From NCBI GenBank assembly GCA_902764545.1, contig CACWWC010000002.1, positions 34,356 through 98,355 on the forward strand: a stretch of 64,000 nt of DNA, written 5' to 3'. This document shows positions 1 through 7,511 of this stretch, piece after piece; positions within the stretch are counted from its first letter, which is position 1, and every line of letters starts with the position of its first letter. This DNA is from an uncultured Erysipelotrichaceae bacterium. GTDB lineage: Bacteria; Bacillota_I; Bacilli_A; RF39; UBA660. The notes under the pieces were generated by a model. The model searched no databases. It worked only from the letters and a program-made list of their open reading frames with translations, and was not told where the DNA came from. A program made the translations under genes and the position numbers.

Positions 1-489
1 GAATATGGAACATGCAATTATAATAAAAACTTTCATAAGACTTTTATAACAAGTATAAACTCATTTGAAAAGAAAAGAAAGGGAAACTATAACTTCATTA
101 TAAAAGTAGATGAGAAAAAACAAAAAATAAAATTAGAAATTTATGATCTAAATAAAAATTTAGTTGAAGATGATATATCATGGTCATACGAATTAATTAA
201 AGAAAAAATATACTTTAAAATAAAAAATTTAGCAATCGTAAAAGCCCATGTAAAAAAAATAGGTAATGAAGAACTTTTCCATTACAACCACATTGACTTT
301 TATGAAATAAAATCATTCGAAACATTTGTACGTTTAATAAAAGAAGGATTAATAAGTATTACATTTAATATTAATGTATATATGGATAAAAAAAGATATG
401 GAAACATCTACAATCACGGAACAGCATTTATAATAAACATTAATAATATAGAAAAGCTATATCAAAAAAAAGACTTTCAAAAAAAATAA
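1..489 (+). CDS. MvaI/BcnI-like restriction endonuclease, C-terminal part (partial)
   Basis: The frame is open from base 1 and ends at TAA 487-489, giving 162 residues with no start in the window. The C-terminal half has the pattern I recall for MvaI/BcnI-type type II restriction enzymes: a basic strand reading FKIKNLAIVKAHVKK, then FHYNHIDFYEIKSFETFVRL, then an ISITFNINVY strand and an NHGTAFIININ strand. In the family this end holds a conserved HGT[GA]F-type motif and the DNA-cleaving fold. The assignment rests on remembered family patterns, not a search. A partner methyltransferase would be expected to the left, outside the window. The gene runs opposite to nearly everything in the next 2 kb and is followed by a hairpin, as expected for a separate accessory unit. 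Confidence 0.5.
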   Translation, partial: EYGTCNYNKNFHKTFITSINSFEKKRKGNYNFIIKVDEKKQKIKLEIYDLNKNLVEDDISWSYELIKEKIYFKIKNLAIVKAHVKKIGNEELFHYNHIDFYEIKSFETFVRLIKEGLISITFNINVYMDKKRYGNIYNHGTAFIININNIEKLYQKKDFQKK

Positions 490-515
490 CTGATTCACGC
501 CTTCAGTTATTTATT
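485..515 (+). terminator. Putative terminator after the restriction-like gene
   Basis: A 9-bp stem, AATAACTGA (485-493) with TCAGTTATT (503-511), encloses a 9-nt loop and overlaps the stop codon. The following T-run is weak (TATTATAATTT), so termination strength is uncertain. Confidence 0.4.
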
Positions 516-759
516 ATAATTTATATGTTTTATTATCACAAAAAGTGTAATGCGTAATATATGACTAATCTTTCTTAAATATTTTTTTTAAAGTGAACAA
601 AACAATAAATTATTTTATCAATGTATAATCAAAAAACATACGTGAAAACAATAATACACTGACATTATAATTATAGCACTAATTGATTAAAAATAAATAT
701 AATTTTATGCATTTTTTTTAAATAGTGTAAAATAACGTCAAAGTACACTAGGTTTGGAC
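516..759. other. Intergenic stretch without a recognisable gene
   Basis: Between the restriction-like gene and the tRNA operon terminator I see only AT-rich DNA. No open frame has a ribosome binding site, and I see no convincing promoter pair or RNA motif. Confidence 0.5.
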
Positions 760-784
760 AAAAAAAAAACATCAAAAAGATGCT
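760..784 (-). terminator. Intrinsic terminator of the tRNA operon
   Basis: On the minus strand AGCATC (784-779) pairs with GATGTT (773-768) around a 5-T loop and is followed by an uninterrupted run of about eight to ten T. It lies 11 bp beyond the last tRNA (Pro), so it ends the 12-tRNA transcript. Confidence 0.8.
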
Positions 785-794
785 GAAAACAAAA

Positions 795-871
795 TGGTCG
801 GGAAGACAGGATTTGAACCTGCAACCCCTAGGTCCCAAACCTAGTGCTCTACCAAATTGAGCCACTTCCCG
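795..871 (-). tRNA. tRNA-Pro(TGG)
   Basis: Cloverleaf on the minus strand with acceptor CGGGAAG/CTTCCCG, anticodon TGG in a TTTGGGA loop, T-arm GGTTCAAAT and encoded CCA at 797-795. It is the last of twelve tRNAs transcribed from the promoter near 1.9 kb. Confidence 0.96.
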
Positions 872-876
872 AATCA

Positions 877-953
877 TGGTGCGCTCGAAGGGATTCGAAC
901 CCCTGACCTTTTGGTTCGTAGCCAAACACTCTATCCAACTGAGCTACGAGCGC
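877..953 (-). tRNA. tRNA-Arg(ACG)
   Basis: Acceptor GCGCTCG/CGAGCGC, anticodon ACG (its A34 is normally edited to inosine by TadA), T-arm GGTTCGAAT and encoded CCA. Only 5 bp separate it from tRNA-Pro. Confidence 0.96.
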
Positions 954-990
954 AAGACATGGAGTTTAGCTACTCAAATTCAAAATAAAA

Positions 991-1066
991 TGGTGGCTCC
1001 AGCGGGAATCGAACCAGCGACACAGGGATTTTCAGTCCCTTGCTCTACCGACTGAGCTATGAAGCC
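991..1066 (-). tRNA. tRNA-Phe(GAA)
   Basis: Acceptor GGCTTCA pairs with TGGAGCC (one G-T pair), anticodon GAA in loop CTGAAAA, T-arm GGTTCGATT and encoded CCA. Confidence 0.96.
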
Positions 1067-1072
1067 AAATAA

Positions 1073-1149
1073 TGGCGGTTCCTACGGGACTCGAACCCGC
1101 GATCTTTTGCGTGACAGGCAAACGTGTTAACCAGCTGCACCAAGGAACC
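1073..1149 (-). tRNA. tRNA-Asp(GTC)
   Basis: Acceptor GGTTCCT/AGGAACC, anticodon GTC, discriminator G and encoded CCA. tRNA-Asp is a substrate of the AspRS encoded at about 42 kb in this window. Confidence 0.96.
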
Positions 1150-1158
1150 TTAAATAAT

Positions 1159-1235
1159 TGGTTGCGGGAAGAGGATTCGAACCTCTGACCTTCGGGTTAT
1201 GAGCCCAACGAGCTACCAAACTGCTCCATCCCGCG
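1159..1235 (-). tRNA. Initiator tRNA-fMet(CAT)
   Basis: Anticodon CAT in an anticodon stem with three G-C pairs (GGG...CCC). The first acceptor pair is mismatched (C1 opposite A72), which is the hallmark of bacterial initiator tRNA. The rest of the acceptor is GCGGGA/TCCCGC, with CCA encoded. Confidence 0.95.
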
Positions 1236-1242
1236 ATATAAA

Positions 1243-1335
1243 TGGCGGAGGAAAAGGGATTCGAACCCCTGCGCCGCTTGCACGACCTTCCGGTTTTCAA
1301 GACCGGTCCCTTCAACCAGACTTGGGTATTCCTCC
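1243..1335 (-). tRNA. tRNA-Ser(TGA)
   Basis: Class II tRNA of 93 nt with a long variable arm. Acceptor GGAGGAA/TTTCCTCC region, anticodon TGA in loop CTTGAAA, discriminator G and encoded CCA. Confidence 0.95.
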
Positions 1336-1339
1336 ACGT

Positions 1340-1428
1340 TGGTGCCTAAGGCCGGACTTGAACCGGCACGAGGGTTGATTCTCGCAGGATTTTAAGTCCT
1401 GTGCGTCTACCAATTCCGCCACTCAGGC
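1340..1428 (-). tRNA. tRNA-Leu(TAA)
   Basis: Class II tRNA with a variable arm. Acceptor GCCTGAG/CTTAGGC, anticodon TAA in loop CTTAAAA, discriminator A and encoded CCA. Confidence 0.95.
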
Positions 1429-1431
1429 ACA

Positions 1432-1507
1432 TGGTGACCTGTATGAGATTCGAACTCATGACCCTTTGATTAAAAGTCAAATGCTCTACCAACTGAGCTA
1501 ACAGATC
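1432..1507 (-). tRNA. tRNA-Lys(TTT)
   Basis: Acceptor GATCTGT/ACAGGTC, anticodon TTT in loop CTTTTAA, T-arm GTTCGAATC and encoded CCA. Confidence 0.95.
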
Positions 1508-1520
1508 ATATAAATTAAAA

Positions 1521-1595
1521 TGGCTGCCTCGGTTAGATTCGAACTAACGCATGTCAGAGTCAAAGTCTGATGCCTTACCACTTGGCTACGAGGCA
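1521..1595 (-). tRNA. tRNA-Gln(TTG)
   Basis: Acceptor TGCCTCG/CGAGGCA, anticodon TTG in loop CTTTGAC, discriminator G and encoded CCA. The U-A first pair is usual for tRNA-Gln. It would be a GatCAB substrate if this genome lacks GlnRS. Confidence 0.95.
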
Positions 1596-1605
1596 AACTC
1601 AAAAG

Positions 1606-1690
1606 TGGTGGAGAGAGATGGATTCGAACCATCGAACTCAAAGAGAACAGATTTACAGTCTGTCGCGTTTAGCCACTTCGCTACCTCTCC
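1606..1690 (-). tRNA. tRNA-Tyr(GTA)
   Basis: Class II tRNA with a variable arm. Acceptor GGAGAGG/CTCTCTCC region, anticodon GTA in loop CTGTAAA and encoded CCA. Confidence 0.95.
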
Positions 1691-1697
1691 AAAAAAA

Positions 1698-1773
<76 letters not shown>

Positions 1774-1778
1774 ATAAA

Positions 1779-1855
1779 TGGTGGGCGATATAGGACTCGA
1801 ACCTATGACCCCCTGCTTGTAAGGCAGGTGCTCTAACCAACTGAGCTAATCGCCC
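1779..1855 (-). tRNA. tRNA-Val(TAC)
   Basis: Acceptor GGGCGAT/ATCGCCC, anticodon TAC in loop CTTACAA and encoded CCA. It is the first tRNA of the operon, about 25 bp from the -10 box. Confidence 0.95.
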
Positions 1856-1879
1856 GAAAAAAACCAGTTGACAGTAATA

Positions 1880-1908
1880 AATATACCAATTTATATGGAC
1901 TTTGTCAA
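1880..1908 (-). promoter_or_regulatory. Strong sigma-A promoter of the 12-tRNA operon
   Basis: On the minus strand TTGACA (1908-1903), 17 nt, TATATT (1885-1880). A perfect -35 box and ideal spacing fit a stable-RNA operon. Confidence 0.88.
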
Positions 1909-1926
1909 TAAAAAAAGAGCTTTTTT

Positions 1927-2289
1927 TTAATTTTTAGAATAAAAATCCAAAATCCATTTATCCAAATTTTTTTTTAGATTAGTAAAACCAAACTGAGTTT
2001 CTTTAATTTTACTTTTTTTAAACTTGTGTTCAGAATCTTTAACACCTCTAATACTGAGCTTAAAGTGATTACCATCTGAATTGATTTCAAGAACCTTAAC
2101 CAACAATCTGTCTCCAATCTTTGCATAATCATTTACATCGTTTACAAAAGAATAAGAAACCTCCGAAATATGGACCAAACCACTTCTACCGTCTTCAAAA
2201 GATAAAAAAATGCCATACTTCTCAATTCCCGTAACCTTTCCCCAAATACAATCACCAACTTTAATATTTTCTATATCATTCACAATCAA
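1927..2289 (-). CDS. S1 RNA-binding domain protein (YugI/YabR/GSP13-like)
   Basis: 120 residues. An S1 OB-fold fills residues 6-82, with the typical VGDCIWGKVTGIEKYGIFLS opening and a GLVHISEVS strand. A basic C-terminal tail follows. Small single-S1 proteins of this size in Bacillota (YugI/CvfD, YabR) bind the ribosome or RNA and act in stress or post-transcriptional control; the exact role here is inferred. TTG at 2289 lies about 4 nt after a GAGAGGTG ribosome site, and GTG at 2283 is an alternative at about 10 nt. It reads toward the tRNA operon, whose promoter begins 18 bp after its stop. A divergent TATAAT at 2350-2345 may be its -10 box. Confidence 0.85.
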   Translation of the reverse strand: MIVNDIENIKVGDCIWGKVTGIEKYGIFLSFEDGRSGLVHISEVSYSFVNDVNDYAKIGDRLLVKVLEINSDGNHFKLSIRGVKDSEHKFKKSKIKETQFGFTNLKKNLDKWILDFYSKN

Positions 2290-2364
2290 TAAACACCTCT
2301 CAGAATAATTTAAAATTTAAATCAATATAAACAATAGCAAAAATATTATAACATAAAAATAGAT

Positions 2365-2393
2365 TTGTTTAAATATAAATAAAATGTTATAAT
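2365..2393 (+). promoter_or_regulatory. Promoter of the nfu gene
   Basis: TTGTTT (2365-2370), 17 nt, TATAAT (2388-2393), placed 17 bp before the ATG. A GGTG ribosome site lies between. Confidence 0.7.
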
Positions 2394-2410
2394 TTATCTG
2401 GTGATAAAAA

Positions 2411-2647
2411 ATGAACGACAAAGAAATTGAAATAAAAATAAAAAATCTACTAGAAAAAATGAGACCTTTTTTAATTAACGATGGAGGTGACTTAGAATTT
2501 ATAAAGTATGAAGATCATAAAGTCTATATAAAACTTTCTGGAGCATGTAAAGATTGCTCGATGCTAGACATTACCTTAAAAGATGGAATTGAGGAAATGA
2601 TTACAACAGAAATTCCAGAAGTAACAGAAGTTATCAATATTCAATAA
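2411..2647 (+). CDS. nfu: NifU C-terminal-domain iron-sulfur scaffold (NfuA/YutI type)
   Basis: 78 residues, which is the whole length of a stand-alone Nfu domain. It has the MRPFLINDGGDLEFI start of the fold and the cluster-binding pair Cys46-x-x-Cys49 in GACKDCSM. Nfu proteins carry a [4Fe-4S] cluster between subunits and pass it to apo-enzymes in the cytosol. It is a single-gene unit with its own promoter and a strong hairpin after it. It is one of few plus-strand genes here and is not next to the cysteine desulfurase gene at about 24 kb, although both belong to iron-sulfur or sulfur metabolism. Confidence 0.92.
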   Translation: MNDKEIEIKIKNLLEKMRPFLINDGGDLEFIKYEDHKVYIKLSGACKDCSMLDITLKDGIEEMITTEIPEVTEVINIQ

Positions 2648-2652
2648 AAAAG

Positions 2653-2689
2653 AAAAGGATTAATCTATAAAGATAATAATCCTTTTTTT
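2653..2689. terminator. Bidirectional terminator between nfu and the converging gene
   Basis: AAAAGGATTA (2653-2662) pairs with TAATCCTTTT (2677-2686). The A-run and T-run on both sides let it serve the plus-strand nfu gene and the minus-strand gene ending at 2712. Confidence 0.75.
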
Positions 2690-2711
2690 ACTGAACAAAA
2701 TAATAGAAAAC

Positions 2712-3953
2712 TTACATTACACGGCCTTTTGCAGACTCATCAGAATTAATTAGTGAGTCAATCTCTTGTGCAATTTGCATATCATTATTATACTTTTCAC
2801 CCTGAACCCTAATGAAATTTTTATTCATTTCAATATCATTTCTTGCAATTTCAGCAATTCTCATATTTTCGTCACAATCTCTTTGAAGTTCACCATAATA
2901 CTTTCGTAATTGTGACATTTTATCATCCAAAACATCACGAGCATGAAGAGCATCATTTTTCGCTTTCTGAGCATCTTCTGCGACTCTTTTCATTGAGTCT
3001 TGTGCATTCAACATATCACTTTTAGTTACATCCCTTTTTTCCTGTAATTTCAATATCATGCTTTTTAGATTATTAAACTCTCTTAGCTGCGTAGAAGGTG
3101 ATACGTAGTTTAACTGAACATTTTTCTCAATTAAATTATCATCACTGTCAAAAACAAATTCATCAATAGCTGCCAAAGATTGGCTTGTTGGACGTTCCTC
3201 GACAACAATAGGCATATCTCTTTCTTCTATTTTGCTGACTGGAGAGTTACTCTTCAATAACTCTTGAACATCGAATGTAGGAGCAAGTTTAAACATAGAT
3301 TCAAAACTAATTTTGGGAATACTAAGCGTTTTTTTGTCAACAGGAAAATCAACACTTTCATTAGAAAAAACAAACTTAGGATTTCCATATGAAAAATCAT
3401 CTAAAGCACCATCATATTTCTTCTTTGCAATGCCCTCTGCATCATATTTGTCCAACTTTGCTGCAGAAGCCCCAGAATGTAAAACTCTCATTCTTTCAAT
3501 TTCTTCACGTATTTCAGCTCTTATTTTATCAATGTCAGATTCTTCAATAGAATCATCATTACCATCATTTACCTGATCAGATGCAATCACAATCGTATCA
3601 TCAACGTCTGATAACTGAGAACTGCTTGTTTTAGATTCCTCAAGCAACAAACTATATATATCTGAAGCATTTTTGTACGCATTTACATACATTTTTCTAA
3701 CTAACTTAATGGCTCTTGCACTCTCTATCAAAGCAGTTTCAAAAGGAAGAAAAACTACAACATCATCGTTATCAAGCAAAACATTACTTGTGCTAGAAGC
3801 ATCAACAGTTTTGCGAGAATCAGCTAAAAAATCATTATAATTACCAACAATTGAATTGTATGACTTTGGTCTTGTTTTTATTTGGCGAGGCAATTGTTTC
3901 CCAAAGCACTCATTATACCCCACATTTAATAACTGAAAATTCCCACTTACCAT
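2712..3953 (-). CDS. Uncharacterised acidic coiled-coil protein, partner of a DUF1292 protein
   Basis: 413 residues of no family I recognise. There is no signal peptide or membrane segment. The middle (about 110-150) is rich in Asp, Ser and Glu. Residues about 300-395 are a long charged helix with heptad-like spacing (RDVTKSDMLNAQDSMKRVAE, ARDVLDDKMSQLRKYYGEL) and likely form a coiled coil. ATG 3953 follows a GAGGAGG ribosome site by about 10 nt. It starts 15 bp after the DUF1292 gene, so the two are probably co-transcribed. The same pairing, a DUF1292 gene followed by a large acidic coiled-coil gene, occurs at 20.2-22.2 kb. It may be a structural or spore/envelope protein, given the sporulation genes upstream. 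Confidence 0.75.
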   Translation of the reverse strand: MVSGNFQLLNVGYNECFGKQLPRQIKTRPKSYNSIVGNYNDFLADSRKTVDASSTSNVLLDNDDVVVFLPFETALIESARAIKLVRKMYVNAYKNASDIYSLLLEESKTSSSQLSDVDDTIVIASDQVNDGNDDSIEESDIDKIRAEIREEIERMRVLHSGASAAKLDKYDAEGIAKKKYDGALDDFSYGNPKFVFSNESVDFPVDKKTLSIPKISFESMFKLAPTFDVQELLKSNSPVSKIEERDMPIVVEERPTSQSLAAIDEFVFDSDDNLIEKNVQLNYVSPSTQLREFNNLKSMILKLQEKRDVTKSDMLNAQDSMKRVAEDAQKAKNDALHARDVLDDKMSQLRKYYGELQRDCDENMRIAEIARNDIEMNKNFIRVQGEKYNNDMQIAQEIDSLINSDESAKGRVM

Positions 3954-3968
3954 AGGTAAAAACCTCCT

Positions 3969-4247
3969 CTATTCAGATTTTGATAATTCACGTAAAACAT
4001 CTTTTACTCTGTTCCACTCATCTTCATCATCAACACCAAGCAACTTTGGATCCCCAGAAGAACGGTCAACATGCGAAACATAAACTGTTACATTATCATT
4101 TTCATCTTTCTCATTTTTGGTATATATAACATATTCTTTCTTATTATCTTTAAATTCAAATGCCAAAATAACTTCTACTTCTTCAATAGAACCATCTTCC
4201 GCAACAATTGACATCATCTTCTTATTATCTAAATCTTGATTTTCCAT
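3969..4247 (-). CDS. DUF1292 (YrzB-like) protein
   Basis: 92 residues from the ATG at 4247, chosen because a GGGAGG ribosome site lies 7 nt before it; an in-frame ATG 42 bp upstream has no such site. The family pattern is clear: an acidic start (SIVAEDGSIEEVEVILAFEF), an EYVIYTKNE strand, a VYVSHVD strand and a final acidic DEDEWNRVKDVLREL helix. DUF1292 proteins are small, acidic and of unknown function. It has a second copy at 21904-22164, and both sit directly before large coiled-coil genes. Confidence 0.88.
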   Translation of the reverse strand: MENQDLDNKKMMSIVAEDGSIEEVEVILAFEFKDNKKEYVIYTKNEKDENDNVTVYVSHVDRSSGDPKLLGVDDEDEWNRVKDVLRELSKSE

Positions 4248-4312
4248 ATTTAATCCTCCCTTATTATTCATATAATATAATTCTATCATATTTTTTTATA
4301 ATTACAAGATTT

Positions 4313-4594
4313 TTATTTTAATTTTTTTAAAACAAAAATATTAGCACCAAAACTACAATAATTGTTAATATAACTGTCTAAATATTTATAATTATTAATA
4401 TGTTTTACTTTATTGCTTGTATCATCATAAAAACCCTTTAGTCTCACCATATCATATGAAAAATCACCAACAATATAATCATATGGGATAAAATAATCAG
4501 TGATTTTTTCAATTATATCATCATAAAAACATTCTAAATCATTTCTAATTATTTCATAATCAATACCATTAACACATATTTTCTTTTTCTTCAT
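4313..4594 (-). CDS. yutD: YutD-like protein (DUF1027)
   Basis: 93 residues. The conserved YutD signature is visible: YDYIVGDFSYDMVRLKGFYD in the middle and SYINNYCSFGANIFVLKK at the end. YutD is a small cytosolic Bacillota protein of unknown function. ATG 4594 is chosen because AGAGG lies 9 nt upstream; TTG 4603 is an alternative. It lies just downstream of yunB, a neighbourhood also seen around yunB/yutD in Bacillus. Confidence 0.85.
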   Translation of the reverse strand: MKKKKICVNGIDYEIIRNDLECFYDDIIEKITDYFIPYDYIVGDFSYDMVRLKGFYDDTSNKVKHINNYKYLDSYINNYCSFGANIFVLKKLK

Positions 4595-4655
4595 ATTTCT
4601 CAACCTCTAATATGATTATACCATTTTTTACATTTTATATTAATAGATTTTTATA

Positions 4656-5363
4656 TTACCTATTCATCATTGAAAAGTATTCTGGAATATCACCTTTTAT
4701 TATATCTGCAGTAATAGGCTCTTTAACTCTAATCTTAAATTTCTTAGAATTTACAGGCATACTAACTTGACTATTAACTTCAACATTTGCAAAAGTTTCA
4801 ATAAAAATATTATTTATTCCATATTCCTTGATATTAAAATCAATATCAACTTTTATACTATCAACAAATGACAACTTTAAAGGAATATTTGGCCCAACAT
4901 TAGAAAAAAGCGTTGACCCCCTAGTGGCATTAAAACTCACCTCACAAAGAAAACCATTTTTTATATACTTATATTTATTTTGATTATAATAATGAAAATC
5001 GTATTTATCAAAATTGCCATGTTCAATTTCAGACAAATTATTTTCTATAGTTTTGGCCAACATGTTTTTATATTTGTTAATCTCAGAAAAATTATAATTC
5101 AATTTCATATCATCGATTTTTAAGTATTGATTAACATCAGAACTATTGATTTCTGAAATAGATTGATTGACAACACGAGAAACTACTCTTTCTGATTCTG
5201 TCTTTACATAATTGCTTAAAATTAAATTTAATCTTTTATCCACACTTATTAACAAAAAAAAAGATAATGCAATAACAATAAACAAACTAAAAAGAAAAAT
5301 CCGTTTTTTTAATCTTTTTTTATTAAAATGACATCTTCCCCTATTTTTATTATTTGTTTCCAT
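4656..5363 (-). CDS. yunB: Sporulation protein YunB
   Basis: 235 residues: a basic N-terminus, one membrane segment (about 22-42, IFLFSLFIVIALSFFLLISV), then an extracellular or forespore-facing region. YunB-like motifs are TESERVVSRVVNQSISEI, a VGPNIPLKLSFVDSI block, and the closing VKEPITADIIKGDIPEYF. In Bacillus subtilis yunB is under the mother-cell factor SigE and is needed for normal spore formation. The start lies 55 bp inside the ylmC-like gene, with no good ribosome site, so translation may be coupled or the true start may be later. Confidence 0.85.
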   Translation of the reverse strand: METNNKNRGRCHFNKKRLKKRIFLFSLFIVIALSFFLLISVDKRLNLILSNYVKTESERVVSRVVNQSISEINSSDVNQYLKIDDMKLNYNFSEINKYKNMLAKTIENNLSEIEHGNFDKYDFHYYNQNKYKYIKNGFLCEVSFNATRGSTLFSNVGPNIPLKLSFVDSIKVDIDFNIKEYGINNIFIETFANVEVNSQVSMPVNSKKFKIRVKEPITADIIKGDIPEYFSMMNR

Positions 5364-5542
5364 TCAATTCTTGTATCACTTTCCCTGTTCAAAGAAAAAA
5401 AACTTTTTCCATAATCTATAATTAATGCATCAATTTTACCTTCATCGCTAATAAGTACATCTATTATATTTCCAACATTACTACCACTTGTAATATCTAC
5501 TATTTTCTTTGACTGAAGTTCTGATAGTCTCAAAATAATCAC
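5309..5542 (-). CDS. YlmC/YmxH-family PRC-barrel sporulation protein
   Basis: 77 residues forming a single PRC-barrel: LSELQSKKIVDITSGSNVG, a DALIIDYG strand, and the closing IEWKQIIKIGEDVILIK, which is characteristic of YlmC/YmxH. Members are small soluble proteins tied to sporulation in Bacillus and Clostridium; their molecular role is unknown. It sits between sigG and yunB, which supports a sporulation role. Confidence 0.88.
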   Translation of the reverse strand: MIILRLSELQSKKIVDITSGSNVGNIIDVLISDEGKIDALIIDYGKSFFSLNRESDTRIEWKQIIKIGEDVILIKKD

Positions 5543-5567
5543 CTAGTAAGTTATACGTAATCAATAA

Positions 5568-6341
5568 TTAATTTAGTACTTTTTTTAGTTCTTTAACAGC
5601 TTTTTTTTCTAATCTTGAAACCTGAGCCTGACTAATATCTAATTCGTCTGCTATTTCCATTTGAGTCTTACCTATGACAAATCTTTGATCTAAAATAAAT
5701 CTATCTCTTTCAGATAAATTATCTATCGCATTTTTTAAGATTACTTTATCAGAAAAATCTTCATCAACAGAATTATCTATAATTTGCTCATATAAATAAA
5801 TTGTATCCCCACCATCATTATATATTGGTTCATACATACTTACCGGATCTTTCATTGAATTTAAAGCATTATAAACATCATATTCAGTAACATTAAAATG
5901 AAGAGCAATACTGTCATAAGACGCTTCACAACCATATTTTTGATAATAATCATCAATATATTTTACGATTTTAAAAGATAAATCTTTCAATGATCTACTT
6001 ACACGAAGAGAATTATCATCTCTTATAAATCTTTTAATTTCACCAAGTATCATTGGAACAGCATATGTTGAAAATTGAACATTGTACTTTAAATCAAAAT
6101 TATCAATTGCCTTAACTAATCCAACACATCCTACCTGAAATAAATCATCCATATTATCAGTTTTATTATAAAACTTTCTAAGTACTGACAAAACCAATTT
6201 CAAATTTCCTTCTATGAGTAAATCTCTAGCAAATAAATCTCCCGAATGCATTTTTTCAAATAAATGTTTTTGTTCGTCTGATGAATATGTACATAATTTG
6301 CTAGTATTAATCCCACTAATATCAACTTTGTACCTTCCCAT
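5568..6341 (-). CDS. sigG: RNA polymerase sporulation sigma factor SigG
   Basis: 257 residues, the usual SigG length. SigG-specific features are the N-terminal KVDISGINTSKL element, region 2 with DDLFQVGCVGLVKAIDNFDL, the FSTYAVPMILGEIKRFIRDD stretch, the DPVSMYEPIYNDGGD segment, and region 4.2 with GKTQMEIADELDISQAQVSR. SigG directs late forespore genes after engulfment. Its presence with YunB, a YlmC-like protein and a SpoVID-like protein argues that the organism forms spores or recently lost the ability. No spoIIG operon lies next to it as in Bacillus. ATG 6341 follows a GAGGTGATTAA site. Confidence 0.93.
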   Translation of the reverse strand: MGRYKVDISGINTSKLCTYSSDEQKHLFEKMHSGDLFARDLLIEGNLKLVLSVLRKFYNKTDNMDDLFQVGCVGLVKAIDNFDLKYNVQFSTYAVPMILGEIKRFIRDDNSLRVSRSLKDLSFKIVKYIDDYYQKYGCEASYDSIALHFNVTEYDVYNALNSMKDPVSMYEPIYNDGGDTIYLYEQIIDNSVDEDFSDKVILKNAIDNLSERDRFILDQRFVIGKTQMEIADELDISQAQVSRLEKKAVKELKKVLN

Positions 6342-6388
6342 ATTTAATCACCTCAAATAAATTATGAGAAGAAAAGTTTAATAATATT

Positions 6389-6416
6389 CAAAAAGGGAGT
6401 AAAAACTACTCCCTTT
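6389..6416 (-). terminator. Terminator of the trmL transcript
   Basis: A 10-bp stem AAAGGGAGTA/TACTCCCTTT (6416-6407 with 6401-6392) with a 5-nt loop is followed by TTTTTGAA. It overlaps the trmL stop codon and separates trmL from sigG. Confidence 0.85.
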
Positions 6417-6915
6417 CAAGCCAGTCAGCACCTTTATGCGGTTCATACTTTAACAAGTTATTATAATTTTGCTGACGTAAAACTTCGTATATAGCAATCG
6501 CCACACTATTAGATACATTTAAAGCTCTTACATTATCAGTCATTGGTATTCTCATACAAGAATCCAAATTATCTTTCAATATATCCTTAGGAATTCCAGT
6601 AGACTCCTTGCCAAATATTAAATATATATTATCATTACAATCACTAAAATCAAAATCAGTATGTGGCTTCTTTCCATATCTGGTAAAAAAATAATACTTT
6701 CCTTTGTTTTTAGTCTTAAACTCATCAAAAGAATCATAAACTTCATAATCTAACTTATCAATATAATTTACACCACTTCTCCTTAAATGTGCATCATCAA
6801 GTAGAAAACCTAAAGGTTTTATAAGATGTAATTTAGTATTCGTCGCAACACATGTTCTCATAATGTTACCAGTATTTTGTGGAATTTCAGGTTGATATAA
6901 AACAATATTATTCAT
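6406..6915 (-). CDS. trmL: tRNA (cytidine/uridine-2'-O)-methyltransferase TrmL (SPOUT)
   Basis: 169 residues from ATG 6915, preceded by GGAGG at 6 nt; upstream in-frame ATGs lack a site. SPOUT motifs: IVLYQPEIPQNTGNIMRTC (motif 1), IFGKESTGIPKDIL (motif 2) and MTDNVRALNVSNSVAIAIYE (motif 3, forming the SAM-binding knot). TrmL methylates the 2'-O of nucleotide 34 in tRNA-Leu isoacceptors. tRNA-Leu(TAA), a known substrate type, is encoded at 1340-1428. Confidence 0.94.
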   Translation of the reverse strand: MNNIVLYQPEIPQNTGNIMRTCVATNTKLHLIKPLGFLLDDAHLRRSGVNYIDKLDYEVYDSFDEFKTKNKGKYYFFTRYGKKPHTDFDFSDCNDNIYLIFGKESTGIPKDILKDNLDSCMRIPMTDNVRALNVSNSVAIAIYEVLRQQNYNNLLKYEPHKGADWLERE

Positions 6916-6946
6916 AAAAAACCTCCAATAGAAAAGAATAAATAAA

Positions 6947-7474
6947 TTATTCTTCTTCATTAATATTATTTAACTCTAGAAAATTATCTACCTTAGTTAT
7001 CTTTAATTCTTCATTCTTAGACTGCAAAATTCCATCAATTTTGCCATCTCTAAAAATAACAAAAGCCGGAAAACCATTCTTTAATTTAGTCTTAAACACA
7101 TATTTATCATTAAAGTCATTAACAAAATCATCTTTATCAATACCATTCAAGTTTAAGTAAACTATTTTATCATTCATTTCACTATAATTAACATATTTTT
7201 TTAATTTTTTTTCAAAACTTCTACAATTGTCATCACTAGAAATACATATATATATAACTGAATTTGGAACATCAACAACATAATGATCAAGATCTTCATA
7301 TCCTATTTCAGACAAAGTTCCCCTAATTACAGGGATCTCTTTCTTATAATCATTATATACATTATAACATCTACATAAATACCAAACAAAACAACCAAAT
7401 AGAATGAAAACAATAATTAAAATAACATAGTTTTTAAAAAAGTTTTTTTCTTTATTATTATTTTTAATACTCAT
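6947..7474 (-). CDS. Membrane-anchored thioredoxin-fold protein lacking a CxxC site
   Basis: About 175 residues. One N-terminal membrane helix (NYVILIIVFILFGCFVWYL) is followed by a soluble domain with thioredoxin-like order: SVIYICISSDDNCRSFEKKL where the redox motif would be, IVYLNLNGID, and GFPAFVIFRDGKIDG, the cis-Pro region. The active site position reads SDDNC, so only one cysteine is left and classic disulfide exchange is unlikely. ATG 7474 is preferred over 7486. It is followed 31 bp later by trmL. Its role is unknown; it may be a redox-inactive adaptor. Confidence 0.65.
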   Translation of the reverse strand: MSIKNNNKEKNFFKNYVILIIVFILFGCFVWYLCRCYNVYNDYKKEIPVIRGTLSEIGYEDLDHYVVDVPNSVIYICISSDDNCRSFEKKLKKYVNYSEMNDKIVYLNLNGIDKDDFVNDFNDKYVFKTKLKNGFPAFVIFRDGKIDGILQSKNEELKITKVDNFLELNNINEEE

Positions 7475-7511
7475 TGATAACCACATCCTAAAACTATTCT
7501 ATCATATATTT